Source of the DNA: Pseudomonas sp. BGI-2
GTDB lineage: Bacteria > Pseudomonadota > Gammaproteobacteria > Pseudomonadales > Pseudomonadaceae
Direction of reading: 5' to 3'
Assembly (NCBI RefSeq): GCF_004310295.1
Contig: NZ_SISB01000041.1
Coordinates: forward strand, 1-61,190
Length of the DNA: 61,190 bases
The notes beneath the pieces were generated by a model. The model was not told the origin of the DNA. It ran no database searches and worked only from the letters and a program-made list of their open reading frames with translations. Made by a program: the position numbers and the translations under genes. Positions 18,002 to 27,528 of this stretch are shown here, piece by piece; the first letter of the stretch is position 1; every line of letters begins with the position of its first letter.

Positions 18002-18026
18002 AGCGCCGACCCGTTTGGGCGGCGCT
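18002..18026. terminator. Hairpin upstream of the small lipoprotein gene
   Basis: AGCGCCG-(acccgtttggg)-CGGCGCT forms a 7-bp stem extended by CCC/GGG. On the minus strand it is followed by a T-rich stretch (TTTGTGCTTTG). It lies in the 366-base gap between the sigma-54 activator and the lipoprotein/fha genes, so it may be a terminator or attenuator that separates two transcription units within the cluster. Confidence 0.4.
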
Positions 18027-18100
18027 GTTAGAAACGAATGAGGTTGATTGGAAGGCTCTATTCCAGGGCGTATAGCCAATCACCGGGGAAATGGTGATCC

Positions 18101-18251
18101 CCTGTGGCGAGGGGACTTGTCGGAATGCCGCACCACCCCGTTGGGTCGCGAAGCGGCCCCAAAGCTGATTGCACCGTTTATTCAGGCAAACCGCATTTCC
18201 CGGACTGCGTCTGCTGCGCAGCCGAACGGGGATAAATCCCCTCGCCACAGG
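18101..18251. repeat. REP-type inverted repeat pair in the sfa-lipoprotein gap
   Basis: CCTGTGGCGAGGGGA (18101-18115) is matched by its exact reverse complement at 18237-18251. Between them are ccccgttgggtcgcgaagcg and aacggggataaatccc, elements also found at 48467-48570. This is the intergenic repeat family common in fluorescent pseudomonads. The rest of the 366-base gap shows no gene. Confidence 0.7.
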
Positions 18252-18336
18252 AAGCTCGCTCACTAAAGAAAACTTCCTCATCACAGGAAATTCGCTGGCC
18301 ACAGGTAGCATTCCAACCGGGAAGCGGCAACTGAGA

Positions 18337-19854
18337 TCAGCCATCGAAATCACCCAGGTTGATATTCAAACGCCCGAGGCGGTACAGCAGCGTGCGGCGT
18401 GGCAGCCCGAGTTCGCGGGCGGCGAGGGTCTGGTTGCCGTCGTTTTTGCGCAGGCAATCGAGCAGCAGGCTGCGTTCGACCTGCTCCAGGCGTTCGCGCA
18501 GGTTCAGGCTGTTGTCTTCCGGCATGACTTCCATGCGCAGGGAGAAATGTTCGGCCAGCAACTCGCCGCCCTCGCACAGCAGCACCGCCCGTTCGACCAG
18601 GCCTTTGAGTTCACGCACGTTGCCGGGGAAGGCATAACCAGACAGGTGATCCAGCGCCGCATCGGACCAGCGCACCGCGTCCCGTTGCAAGAACGAGCAT
18701 GCCTTGTCGGCGAAGTGCCGGGCGAGATCGAGGATGTCGCCTTCGCGCTGACGCAGGGCCGGCAACTCGATCGGGAATTGCGCGAGGCGGTAGTACAAGT
18801 CCTCGCGGAATTTGCCTTCGCTGACCAGCACCGACAAATCCCGGTGGGTCGCGGCGATGATGCGTACGTCGATCTTGTGGGTGTCGTTGGAACCCAGCGG
18901 CCGAATCTCGCCTTCCTGCAACACGCGCAGCAACTTGGCTTGCAGGGACAACGGCATGTCGCCGATTTCATCGAGCAACAAGGTGCCGCCATTGGCCGCG
19001 TCGAACAGACCGGCACGGTCGCGGTCAGCGCCGGTGAACGCGCCTTTGCGATAGCCGAACAGTTCGCTTTCCAGCAGGTTCTCGGGGAATGCCGCGCAGT
19101 TCTGCACGATGAACGCCTGGGACCGACGCGGGCCGCAGTCGTGAATCGCCCGTGCGACCACTTCCTTGCCGGTGCCGGTTTCGCCGCGCAGCAGCACGGT
19201 GTACGGGCTGTGCAGGACTTTGCTGATTAGCGAGTAGGTCTCGCGCATGGCCTTGCTCTTGCCGATCAGGCCGTAACCGCTGGCGCTTGGGACACTGACC
19301 TTCATCGGTCGTACGTCACCGCTCGGCTGACGCAAACGCTGCAGCAAATGCAGTTGGCCGAGTACAAACGAGCCCAACTGCCCGAGGGATTCGGCAAAGC
19401 CTTGCAGGTCGATGTGCCGGCGACTGGCGCACAGCAACAAGCCTTCGACGGCCTTCTGCTGATTGACCAGCGGCACGCACAGCAACGACTGCCAAGGCGT
19501 GGCCTGCGGTGGCAGGAAACTGGTTTCGTGCAGGCTGCCGCTCAACTCGCTGAGGCTCACCACGCGGTTCTGGCACAGGGCGAATTGCAGCAGTTGTTCA
19601 CCGTTGTAATCCGCCGGCAGGCTCGCCGCTTCCCGAGGTTGCAGAATGCCGTTGAGGCACTCGGCGTTCATCCCCAGGCAGGTGTGAGTCGCGTCCAGCA
19701 GGTACAGCTGCGTCAATTCGCAACCACTGAGCTCGGCCAACCCGCGCACGAAGTCACCCAGCAGCGCAGCACCGTCTGCCGCGCGCGACAGGCTGGCAAA
19801 CTGCGCCAGCAAGGCTTCGGCATAGACCAGCGGTTGCGGCACTTGAGTGAACAT
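18337..19854 (-). CDS. sfa: Sigma-54-dependent transcriptional activator of the T6SS (Sfa type)
   Basis: A 505-aa enhancer-binding protein. The N-terminal GAF-like sensor domain spans about 20-160. The AAA+ domain has Walker A GETGTGKE (near 223), the sigma-54 contact loop GAFTGA (near 271) and Walker B LLLDEIGDMP. The C-terminal Fis-type HTH is LAARELGLPRRTLLYRLGR. The start at ATG 19854 follows GAGG by 8 bases; a GTG three codons earlier is possible. It lies directly after clpV, as sfa2 does in P. aeruginosa, and would activate T6SS promoters with RpoN. I found no convincing -24/-12 promoter in the window. Confidence 0.93.
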   Translation of the reverse strand: MFTQVPQPLVYAEALLAQFASLSRAADGAALLGDFVRGLAELSGCELTQLYLLDATHTCLGMNAECLNGILQPREAASLPADYNGEQLLQFALCQNRVVSLSELSGSLHETSFLPPQATPWQSLLCVPLVNQQKAVEGLLLCASRRHIDLQGFAESLGQLGSFVLGQLHLLQRLRQPSGDVRPMKVSVPSASGYGLIGKSKAMRETYSLISKVLHSPYTVLLRGETGTGKEVVARAIHDCGPRRSQAFIVQNCAAFPENLLESELFGYRKGAFTGADRDRAGLFDAANGGTLLLDEIGDMPLSLQAKLLRVLQEGEIRPLGSNDTHKIDVRIIAATHRDLSVLVSEGKFREDLYYRLAQFPIELPALRQREGDILDLARHFADKACSFLQRDAVRWSDAALDHLSGYAFPGNVRELKGLVERAVLLCEGGELLAEHFSLRMEVMPEDNSLNLRERLEQVERSLLLDCLRKNDGNQTLAARELGLPRRTLLYRLGRLNINLGDFDG

Positions 19855-19864
19855 CACACCCACC

Positions 19865-22513
19865 TCAGGCGAACTCGCAAGTCACACTGGCGCCGCCGTC
19901 GAGCGTCGCATGGACACGCTTGAGGCTTTCACCGGTGGCCATCGCGTCGAGCAAACGGTCGGCCACCAGCGGCAGCACGTGCAGGTCGAGCAAGTGGTCG
20001 ATCAAACGCGCGCCGCTGTCGCTCTGGGTGCAACGTTCGGCCAAGTGATCGACGAGGTCCTGGGAATAAGTGAAATCCAGCTGACGACGGTTCAGTCGCT
20101 CGCCCAAACGACCGAGTTTGATTTCGATCAGCTCGCGCAGCACTGGGCCGCCCACCGGGTAGTAAGGCACCACGCGCATCCGCGCCAGCAGTGCCGGTTT
20201 GAAGTGCTTGCTGAGGACCGGGCGAATGGTTTCTTCGAGGACTTCGGCCGATGGGCGTGCGCCGTTTTCACAGAGTTCGCTGATGCGGTCGCTGCCCAGG
20301 TTAGAGGTCATCAGGATCAACGTGTTGCGGAAATCGATCTCGCGCCCTTCGCCGTCGTTGGCCACACCTTTGTCAAAGATTTGGTAGAACAGGTTGAGCA
20401 CGTCCGGGTCGGCTTTCTCGACTTCATCGAGCAGCACCACCGAGTACGGTTTCTGACGCACGGCTTCGGTGAGCATGCCGCCTTCGCCGTAACCAACGTA
20501 GCCCGGCGGCGCACCGATCAGGCGCGAGACGGTGTGCTTCTCCTGGAACTCGGACATGTTGATGGTGGTGATGAAACGATCACCGCCGTACAGCAAGTCC
20601 GCCAGGGCCAGCGCGGTTTCGGTCTTGCCGACACCGCTCGGGCCGACCAGCAAGAACACGCCCACTGGAGCATCCGGTTTGTTGAGGCCGGCAGCGGTGG
20701 CACGCATCGAACGGTCCAGGGCATGAACGGCTTGTTCCTGACCACGGATGCGGGTGCGCAGGTCGGTGGCGAAGCTGGCGACCTTGGCATTGTGTTCGCG
20801 GGCCAGTTGCGCCAATGGCACACCGGTCCAGGCGCTGATCACTTCGGCGACCAGACGCGGGCATACTTCGAAGCTCACCAGACGTTCTTTGACCTGAAGT
20901 TCGGTCAGCGCTTTGTGAGTTTCGTTGAGTGCGGCTTCCAGAGTTTCGACGCTTTGCGCTTCGTCCACCGGCAGCGTTTCGATCACGGTGCCTTCGGCGT
21001 CTTCTTCGACCGTGATGGTCGGCTCTACGGCAGCCGCTTCGCGGGCCTTGGCCAATTGCTGGCGCAAGTCCAGCAGGCGTTCGGCGAGTTCTTTCTGTTC
21101 GGTCCACAGGGTTTCCAGCGCGACCCTTTCGTCTTCGGCGGCGCCCAGGCGATCTTCCAAAGCGTCCAGCGCTTCGTGATCGATCAGCAAACCGGCTTCG
21201 GCATCACGGCGCAGGGCCTGACGCTGACGGCCACCTTCAGCCAGTTCGCCACGCAGGCGTTCGAGGCTTTCCGGGGCGGCGGCGAGGCTGATGCGTACGC
21301 GAGCGCAGGCGGTGTCGAGGACATCGACGGCTTTGTCCGGCAGCTGACGGCCCGCGAGGTAACGCGCAGACAATTCAGCCGCCGCCACCACCGCGTCATC
21401 GCGCAGGTAGATGCCGTGGCTCTTCTCGTAGACCTGAGCCAGCCCACGAAGGATGGTCACCGCTTCGCTGACGGTCGGTTCGTGCAGTTGCACCGGCTGG
21501 AAGCGACGGGCCAGGGCCGGGTCTTTCTCGAAGTATTTTTTGTACTCCGCCCAGGTGGTGGCGGCGATGGTGCGCAACTCGCCACGGGCCAGGGCTGGCT
21601 TGAGCAGGTTGGCCGCGTCTGAACCGCCGGCATTGCCTCCCGCGCCAATCAGCGTGTGCGCTTCGTCGATGAACAGGATGATCGGTTTCGGCGACGCTTT
21701 GACTTCGTCGATCACGCCTTTAAGTCGGCGTTCGAATTCACCTTTGACGCTGGCGCCGGCCTGCAACAGGCCCATGTCCAGGGACAGCAGCTCCACACCT
21801 TTCAAGACTTGCGGCACTTCACCGGCAGCGATGCGCGAGGCCAGGCCTTCGACGATTGCGGTTTTACCGACGCCGGCTTCACCGACCACAATCGGGTTGT
21901 TCTTGCGGCGACGGGCGAGGATGTCGACCATCTGCCGGATCGCGCCATCGCGGCACAGCACCGGGTCAAGTTTGCCGTCGCGGGCCTGTTGGGTCAGGTT
22001 GTGCGTGAAGCGCTCCAGCAGCGATTCGCCCGGCACAGCTGGTTTGCCGGTGGCCGGTTGCTCTTTCTGCGACAGGGCGAATTCTTTCAGGCGCTCGATA
22101 TTTAGTTTGGCCAGCAACGACTGGTAGCGGCTGCCGGCATAGCGCATCGGATTGCGCAGCAACGCGAGGATCAACGCGGCCTGTTCGACCTGACTTTGGC
22201 CCAGTTCAAGGTTTGCCACCAGCAAAGCATCTTGCAGCCACTGCACCAGTTCCGGGGCGAACACCGGGTTACGCGAAGCGCTGTGCTCGACCCGCGATTG
22301 CAAGGCGGCGCTCAGTTCACCGGCATCCACTTCGGCGTCTTGCAGCGCGCGTGCGAGCAGGCCTTGCGGGCGCTCCAGCAGGCCGAGCAGCAAGTCTTCG
22401 ACGAGGATCTTGCTGCCGCCACGGGCGACGCAACGCTCGGCAGAACTTTCCAGATCACGACGGGTTTCGGCGTCCAGCGCCTGGATAAGTTGTTGCAGGT
22501 CTACGTTGATCAT
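19865..22513 (-). CDS. tssH: T6SS sheath-recycling AAA+ ATPase ClpV (TssH)
   Basis: An 882-aa ClpB-family protein: N-terminal ClpN repeats (about 1-150) that bind the sheath protein TssC, a first ATPase domain with GEAGVGKTA (near 209) and FIDEAHTLIGAGG, a coiled middle region with Glu-rich insert (about 470-540), and a second ATPase domain with GPSGVGKTE (near 624) and LLDEVEKADPDVLN. It disassembles contracted TssB/TssC sheath. It lies between tssG and the sigma-54 activator. Confidence 0.97.
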   Translation of the reverse strand: MINVDLQQLIQALDAETRRDLESSAERCVARGGSKILVEDLLLGLLERPQGLLARALQDAEVDAGELSAALQSRVEHSASRNPVFAPELVQWLQDALLVANLELGQSQVEQAALILALLRNPMRYAGSRYQSLLAKLNIERLKEFALSQKEQPATGKPAVPGESLLERFTHNLTQQARDGKLDPVLCRDGAIRQMVDILARRRKNNPIVVGEAGVGKTAIVEGLASRIAAGEVPQVLKGVELLSLDMGLLQAGASVKGEFERRLKGVIDEVKASPKPIILFIDEAHTLIGAGGNAGGSDAANLLKPALARGELRTIAATTWAEYKKYFEKDPALARRFQPVQLHEPTVSEAVTILRGLAQVYEKSHGIYLRDDAVVAAAELSARYLAGRQLPDKAVDVLDTACARVRISLAAAPESLERLRGELAEGGRQRQALRRDAEAGLLIDHEALDALEDRLGAAEDERVALETLWTEQKELAERLLDLRQQLAKAREAAAVEPTITVEEDAEGTVIETLPVDEAQSVETLEAALNETHKALTELQVKERLVSFEVCPRLVAEVISAWTGVPLAQLAREHNAKVASFATDLRTRIRGQEQAVHALDRSMRATAAGLNKPDAPVGVFLLVGPSGVGKTETALALADLLYGGDRFITTINMSEFQEKHTVSRLIGAPPGYVGYGEGGMLTEAVRQKPYSVVLLDEVEKADPDVLNLFYQIFDKGVANDGEGREIDFRNTLILMTSNLGSDRISELCENGARPSAEVLEETIRPVLSKHFKPALLARMRVVPYYPVGGPVLRELIEIKLGRLGERLNRRQLDFTYSQDLVDHLAERCTQSDSGARLIDHLLDLHVLPLVADRLLDAMATGESLKRVHATLDGGASVTCEFA

Positions 22514-22526
22514 TGGTCATCTGTCC

Positions 22527-23534
22527 TTAATGAATTTTGCTGCCCAGGGTCACCACGCCGTCCGCTTTTTCGCGGCCCAGCCAACTGGTCCATCCCAGGC
22601 GACAGGCGTTTTGCTCACCGATGCGCAGTTCGCGGATTTCTTCCTGGCGCAACACCAGGCGAATGTCGTAATCGAGCGGGTCACGCAGGGTGAACCGCAC
22701 CAGCGCACACAGCGGCTGGTAGCCGAAACCGATCGGCAGGAATTCGTGGAAGCGTTGCCAGTCGAGTTCGCGGATATGAATGCGGAATTTGCCGCTGCGG
22801 TCGCGCACGTGTTCGCCCAGCACCAGGTCTTCGCCGAGCAGGCTGTTGGCGCGGCCCAAACGATTGCGCTGTTCTTCGAGAATTTCCACGCGGCGCTCGA
22901 TGCACTGCTCGATGGTCAGTTCGGCGTGCTTGAAGTAGTAACGCAGCACCGCTTCGATCAGCGCCGCCGAGTGCGCCCGCAAGCTGAGCAGGCCGAGGTA
23001 CGGCAGCAGGCGTTTCCAGTTCAGTTCCTGGGCCTTGCGGATCTCTTCGCCGCCCAGGCCGATCAGCGCAAACAGTTGCGCCGAGAACGGGTCGAGGGCA
23101 CCGCTCTCGAAACTGGCGCGGTAACGGTACTTGCGCCAGATCGGCAGCATCAGCCGTTGCAGGCGATGGTGGAACAGGTCGAGGAAGTTACGGGTCGGGT
23201 TGCCGTCTTCGCTGTCGCCCAGGGCCTGTTCACCGTAGAACGCCGGCAGCGGCGAGCCGGAGCCGACCAGGCCGATCAAGTTGAAACGCAGGCGCGCGCG
23301 CATCTGACCGTGCTCGTGGAAAAACTCCACGCGATCGACGTCGCTGCCAGGGAAACCCAGGCTCGGGTTGGCCTGGAATTCCAGCTGGTCGTACAGATCG
23401 TCCTGGCTCAGGTGCGGGTGGGCCTCGCGCAGCCGGTCAACCACCAGCAGCACGGCCTGAAACAGCGAGTACTCGCGTATTCCTCGGGTCAGTCCGCTTA
23501 AAGCAGCGGCTGAAGGCCCATACGTGGTGTCCAT
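22527..23534 (-). CDS. tssG: T6SS baseplate protein TssG
   Basis: A 335-aa TssG. Conserved features include ALSGLTRGIREYSLFQAVLL near the start and FNLIGLVGSGSPLPAFY (about 83-99). It heterodimerises with TssF in the baseplate wedge. Its 5' end overlaps the tssF 3' end by 37 bases, so the pair is translationally coupled. Length is typical. Confidence 0.95.
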   Translation of the reverse strand: MDTTYGPSAAALSGLTRGIREYSLFQAVLLVVDRLREAHPHLSQDDLYDQLEFQANPSLGFPGSDVDRVEFFHEHGQMRARLRFNLIGLVGSGSPLPAFYGEQALGDSEDGNPTRNFLDLFHHRLQRLMLPIWRKYRYRASFESGALDPFSAQLFALIGLGGEEIRKAQELNWKRLLPYLGLLSLRAHSAALIEAVLRYYFKHAELTIEQCIERRVEILEEQRNRLGRANSLLGEDLVLGEHVRDRSGKFRIHIRELDWQRFHEFLPIGFGYQPLCALVRFTLRDPLDYDIRLVLRQEEIRELRIGEQNACRLGWTSWLGREKADGVVTLGSKIH

Positions 23535-25285
23535 TGGTACACCTCTCCCTGTGTGCTTTTTACCCGCAGCTCGTGGTACGAATTGAGACTGGCGTAAAGC
23601 GCGAAAAACTCGTTAAGAACCGAGGCGAAAACGAACAGGTCGCCCTCGCCGATATACCCTTCCGGGTCGATGGTCAGCTCGGTGCGCAACCCGCGAACCG
23701 GCAACCCCCGGTGCAACCGGTCGACGTGCTGGTGCTTGATTGACTTGAGCCCGCCCAGCAGGCGTTTGCTGACTTTTTCAGCGTGTTGGTCGTAGTAGCG
23801 CGGCAGGTCGTAGGTTTCCAGAATCACCTTCAACGCATTGACGTCGGCTAGCGACAGGTAGTTGAGCGACATGTTGCTGATCAGCTTCCAGAGGAAGTCG
23901 CGGTTCAGCGGCGGCGCGAAACTGGACGTGGCCGGGGTGATGTTGCGGAAACTCAGGAACTCCGGCGTCTCTTCGCAGGCCTGGCTGATGTCGCCGAGCT
24001 TGAGCTTGCGCGGCAGGTTCTGGTTGGTGCACATCAGCTCGATCGACAGGGTTTCATGGGCTTCGGTGTGGCGAATGCCGAAGCTCAAGTACGTGTCGAG
24101 GCCGTCGTGCAACAGCGACGAACGCTGACGGATGCTGTAATGCGGACGGCTGTTGGGCACGTCGAAACTCGGGTCGTGCTCGAAGGATTCGAACGGCACG
24201 TATTCCTGATAGCCGAGGCCGCCGGGCTTCCATCCCGTCACGGTTTCCACCGAGAACACGCCGCAGTTCTGCAGATCGAATTCGGCCGGCAGCAGCAGGT
24301 ATTCGTCTTGCTTGCCATCGAGGCGAATCGGCAAGGCGTCGTGCTTGAACAGGTTGACGATCGGCGTGCAGTAGAGCTTCACGTTGTCCAGCGTCGGACG
24401 CATCCGCATGATGCCGCTCTTGCGAATATCGAAGCGCAATTCGAGACCGCGCATCTGCTTCAACGTGTCTTCCGGCAATGCCTTGAGCATGTCCAGACCG
24501 TTGACGTCGACGAACAGGAATTTGTCCTGGAAGGCGAAATATTCCTGCAAGTAGCGATAGCCACGGAAGGTGTTCAGCGGATACGGGATCAACGCTTCTT
24601 CTTCAGCAAAACCCACCGGCTGCACACGGTCGCCGGGCATCTTGAACGCCATCGGCAGGCCGTTGACGCCATTGATGGGCTTGCCGGCGCCGTCCAGCGG
24701 GATCAGCTCGATGCCTTCCAGATTGCGCAGCAGGCTCAGGTAAAGCATCTGGCTGATGTAACGCTCGCCCGCGAAGTGCAGACGCAGACGGCTCAACTCC
24801 AGCTCACCGAGGTGACCGTCAGCACTCATCTCCAGACGCAGGCTCAACAGCGAACCGTCGCCCTTCACCGAGTAATTCAGCGCGGCCAGGTCCAGGGGCA
24901 AGACTTCGGTCGGGTAGCAGGTGCGGAAGCGGCAACGCACGTCGTCGATTGGCACGCTCTCGACCGGCGTATCGCGCTCGACCATCAACGCAGGCCCCGA
25001 ACGCTTCAACGGATCGAACTGCAGAATGCTGAACGCCGGCAGCGGCCGCATGTAGTTCGGCCACAGCAGATGCATCAGGGAATGGCTGAGTTCCGGCAGC
25101 TCGTCGTCGAGCTTCTGGCGCAGGCGCCCGGTCAGGAACGCAAAACCTTCCAGCAACCGCTCCACGTCCGGATCCCGCCCGGCCTGACCCAGGAAAGGCG
25201 CCAACGCCGGGCTACGCTCGGCGAATCGACGACCTAACTGGCGAAGTGCGGTGAGTTCGCTTTGGTAGTAGTGGTTAAAGGACAT
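23498..25285 (-). CDS. tssF: T6SS baseplate protein TssF
   Basis: A 595-aa TssF (VasA/ImpG). The N-terminus YYQSELTALRQLGRRFAERS and the following RLLEGFAFLTGRLRQKLDDE are family signatures. It forms the baseplate wedge with TssG. In the canonical H2-type order tssE would immediately precede it; here a PAAR-cargo module of about 2.7 kb is inserted upstream. The start is 61 bases after a small membrane-protein gene. Confidence 0.95.
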   Translation of the reverse strand: MSFNHYYQSELTALRQLGRRFAERSPALAPFLGQAGRDPDVERLLEGFAFLTGRLRQKLDDELPELSHSLMHLLWPNYMRPLPAFSILQFDPLKRSGPALMVERDTPVESVPIDDVRCRFRTCYPTEVLPLDLAALNYSVKGDGSLLSLRLEMSADGHLGELELSRLRLHFAGERYISQMLYLSLLRNLEGIELIPLDGAGKPINGVNGLPMAFKMPGDRVQPVGFAEEEALIPYPLNTFRGYRYLQEYFAFQDKFLFVDVNGLDMLKALPEDTLKQMRGLELRFDIRKSGIMRMRPTLDNVKLYCTPIVNLFKHDALPIRLDGKQDEYLLLPAEFDLQNCGVFSVETVTGWKPGGLGYQEYVPFESFEHDPSFDVPNSRPHYSIRQRSSLLHDGLDTYLSFGIRHTEAHETLSIELMCTNQNLPRKLKLGDISQACEETPEFLSFRNITPATSSFAPPLNRDFLWKLISNMSLNYLSLADVNALKVILETYDLPRYYDQHAEKVSKRLLGGLKSIKHQHVDRLHRGLPVRGLRTELTIDPEGYIGEGDLFVFASVLNEFFALYASLNSYHELRVKSTQGEVYQWTPRMGLQPLL

Positions 25286-25345
25286 TGGTTAGCTGCCTGG
25301 TATTGAATTCGGGTGAGCTTGTGGCCGATGTGAGTACGGCAATTA

Positions 25346-25561
25346 TCATGCAGCTGGCACACTCAAAATATGGAGATATATTCCTAATATTTCGACAACT
25401 GGAAAGATCATCAACATGAGAAACGTCAGAGTTCGGTACAATTTTGAGTTGAGGCTTGTGCTTCGCAGACCGATCAATGCCAAGAGCAAAGAGAAACTGG
25501 CTAAAATAAAAAACCAATCGGTCTCAACCAGCCCCATCGAAACCCCCTCAATTTCGCTCAT
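25346..25561 (-). CDS. Small membrane protein in the PAAR cargo module
   Basis: A 71-aa protein with two strongly hydrophobic helices (WFFILASFSLLLALIGL, about 16-32, and LTFLMLMIFPVVEILGIYL, about 45-63). AAAGGGAAG lies 7 bases upstream of the ATG, a good ribosome-binding site. It is the last gene of the cargo module before tssF, with AT-rich codon use like its neighbours. It may be an additional immunity or accessory membrane protein. Family not recognised. Confidence 0.5.
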   Translation of the reverse strand: MSEIEGVSMGLVETDWFFILASFSLLLALIGLRSTSLNSKLYRTLTFLMLMIFPVVEILGIYLHILSVPAA

Positions 25562-25630
25562 GCAAAAACTTCCCTTTGTAGAATATTAGGGACAGTCCCC
25601 TTTTTCGTTCCCAGCGCTCTGACACTCACC

Positions 25631-26066
25631 TCAATTACCCCCAACAATTTCATATGAGGTATTGCTGATAAAACTGTTGAGCCAATGTGCTTTCCAGTCC
25701 AGAGCCCTGATACCAAAATTCTGATCGCGTTTGTAAAAATCGATCCAGACGACTCCGACAATCACATCATCCTCGTGAGAACTCATGTCTACAGTGCTGC
25801 GCGAATACAAAGGAGATCGAAACACTGTGTTCGAATCTCTTTTGTCGGTGATTCGCAGGTACGCCAAATCATCGAATGGTACAAGCGCACCTCTCACCGG
25901 TACATTCTCGATTAAGTAATGCCCCGATTCGCTTATCACAAAGCTGCTGGCTCTATTTTTTAAAAATATCATTCAAGGAAACAGAAAAAAAACAAACAAG
26001 CACGAAAAACGCACAGAGAAAAAATAATGCGCAGGTACGACCGGCGAGAGATCGCTTACTCCACAT
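25631..26066 (-). pseudogene. Frameshifted second copy of the membrane-anchored immunity candidate
   Basis: The first frame starts at ATG 26064-26066 and encodes MWSKRS... then the membrane helix ALFFLCAFFVLVCFFSVSL, and stops right after NDIFKK. The frame one base on (open from 25972) encodes ISESGHYLIENVP through FISNTSYEIVGGN. That second part aligns along its length with the neighbouring intact gene at 26093-26506 (SPSGQYLIESVP ... FISNTPYEIIDN). The break sits at a T5A6 tract (25960-25970). Removing one base restores a protein of about 144 aa with the same anchor-plus-domain layout. Either a broken duplicate, a sequencing error in the tract, or a shift tolerated at the slippery run. A start at 25972 would give a 113-aa unanchored product. 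Confidence 0.7.
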
Positions 26067-26092
26067 TGACGGTATTTGACTTGAAATCAACA

Positions 26093-26506
26093 TTAATTGT
26101 CTATTATCTCGTAAGGGGTATTGCTAATAAAAAAATCCAGCCAGTGCCTTTTGGGATTGGAAAGTCCTAGTGTGAATTTTTTACTCTCCTTATCAAGTTC
26201 GATAAATATAACGCCAACTGTTTTTGCGTCTTCATCTGCACGCATATCCAGCGATAACTCGGAGAACAGCGGAGTACGGTATGTCTGATCGGGGTGATCA
26301 CGATCAGTGAAGCGCAAATATACGGAGTCTCGAGGAGTTAGAAGCGAACTGGCGGGTACCGACTCGATCAAATACTGCCCAGACGGGCTTTGTTTTGACA
26401 CGTCCGGGGCACGGGTCAAAATACCATTTACGATGACCGCAATTGCAACTACCAAGCCAACAACTAATGCAACAGCGCACATGAAGTATTTATTTGCAAT
26501 CTTCAT
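26093..26506 (-). CDS. Membrane-anchored putative immunity protein
   Basis: A 137-aa protein with one N-terminal membrane helix (FMCAVALVVGLVVAIAVIV, about 8-26) and a periplasmic domain of about 100 aa (SPSGQYLIESVPASSLLTP through FISNTPYEIIDN). The ATG overlaps the stop of the upstream 321-aa gene (ATGA), the usual effector-immunity arrangement. A diverged, frameshifted paralogue follows at 25631-26066. Family not named with confidence. The anchor places it on the periplasmic face of the inner membrane, which hints at where the partner toxin acts. Confidence 0.65.
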   Translation of the reverse strand: MKIANKYFMCAVALVVGLVVAIAVIVNGILTRAPDVSKQSPSGQYLIESVPASSLLTPRDSVYLRFTDRDHPDQTYRTPLFSELSLDMRADEDAKTVGVIFIELDKESKKFTLGLSNPKRHWLDFFISNTPYEIIDN

Positions 26507-27468
26507 TTCACAAGTATCTCAATGGGAGCTGCTGTCACACTCTCGTACAGAACATCCGAATAAACGCGAAAATCTCCGCCTTTTTTGTTAATCTCTCTAT
26601 ACTCTCGAAAATCGCTATTCTGCACTAGCATATAATGCTTACTATCCAGTTCCCGATAGCGACGCAACGAGTCCGCTCTATGCTTCTCAACTTGCTCTTT
26701 AGTCGCCTCAGCTTTTGAATTAAAATCAATGGTATTCATCTCATAGTTCAGCTTCATATTTGCCGAAGCACCTTCAACGGGATCAGTGATCAACTTGTCA
26801 AAATTCCAATACCCTAGAATCTGACTAAAAAGAACAACACCGTCATTGAAATCATAGGCATCTTCGATATAAAAGCCCAAACGAGAAGGTGTAAAGACAA
26901 TATTTTTATTCGTTACAACCACCAAACCTTCAGCAATAACACGAAGATTGAAATTCGCAAGCGCTCCACGCAACTCATTGACGTCATCAGATCCAGCTTG
27001 TTCGAACTCAACTGTTTTATTATTAAAATAGCCAAATTTTTCAGCAGCACTGGCCACACCATTGAACGCCAATGGATAACACCCAGGTGCTTTAGCGGAA
27101 AACGCTCGCCCCACATTCTTCTTAATTTGCGCCAGCCCCAGTTTACTGTTCCAAGTTCCTCTCAAATGCTTAATAGCTGCATTCGCCCGATCAAACCCGC
27201 TGATCCAACTCATCTTGACAATGGATTCTTCGATGTATTCCTGAGGAGCAAAAACATCATGCCTCTTCACTGCATCATCCATACCGCCGTCTTTTGTCGG
27301 CCAGGGCTTACCATTGAACCAATGCTTCATCAAAGCAGCAGCAACCGGCCACTTTATTTTGATCATGGTGTCTGGGATATCAGTGATCTTGAACTGACGC
27401 ACAGCCGTAGATTGTCCGGTTTTATTACTCGCCGGAGTCATCGATGATGTCACTGTTGTTGCTGCCAT
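26503..27468 (-). CDS. Putative PAAR-linked T6SS effector (DUF6402-like)
   Basis: A 321-aa protein without signal peptide or membrane helix. The N-terminal 25 residues are low-complexity Thr/Ser (VTSSMTPASNKTGQST), followed by a globular domain with NLRVIAEGLVVV, GFYIEDAYDFND and SQILGYWNFD. These match my memory of the DUF6402 family seen beside PAAR and VgrG genes, but I cannot verify this. It lies 60 bases after a PAAR gene and overlaps an immunity candidate by 4 bases, the logic of a cargo effector. No catalytic motif is evident. AT-rich compared with the flanking tss genes. Confidence 0.6.
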   Translation of the reverse strand: MAATTVTSSMTPASNKTGQSTAVRQFKITDIPDTMIKIKWPVAAALMKHWFNGKPWPTKDGGMDDAVKRHDVFAPQEYIEESIVKMSWISGFDRANAAIKHLRGTWNSKLGLAQIKKNVGRAFSAKAPGCYPLAFNGVASAAEKFGYFNNKTVEFEQAGSDDVNELRGALANFNLRVIAEGLVVVTNKNIVFTPSRLGFYIEDAYDFNDGVVLFSQILGYWNFDKLITDPVEGASANMKLNYEMNTIDFNSKAEATKEQVEKHRADSLRRYRELDSKHYMLVQNSDFREYREINKKGGDFRVYSDVLYESVTAAPIEILVK

Positions 27469-27528
27469 TTCAAAATCCTTCTTGATAACCGTTCAGACCG
27501 TTAGCAACTGCCCTTGTAACTCAAGGGT

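Noticed and set aside
18002..18336. Possible small genes in the sfa-lipoprotein gap
   Set aside because: The open frames run through REP-type repeats shared with other intergenic regions, so they are not coding.
24056..25237. 393-aa plus-strand ORF opposite tssF
   Set aside because: Antisense shadow of tssF, without recognisable motif or ribosome-binding site.
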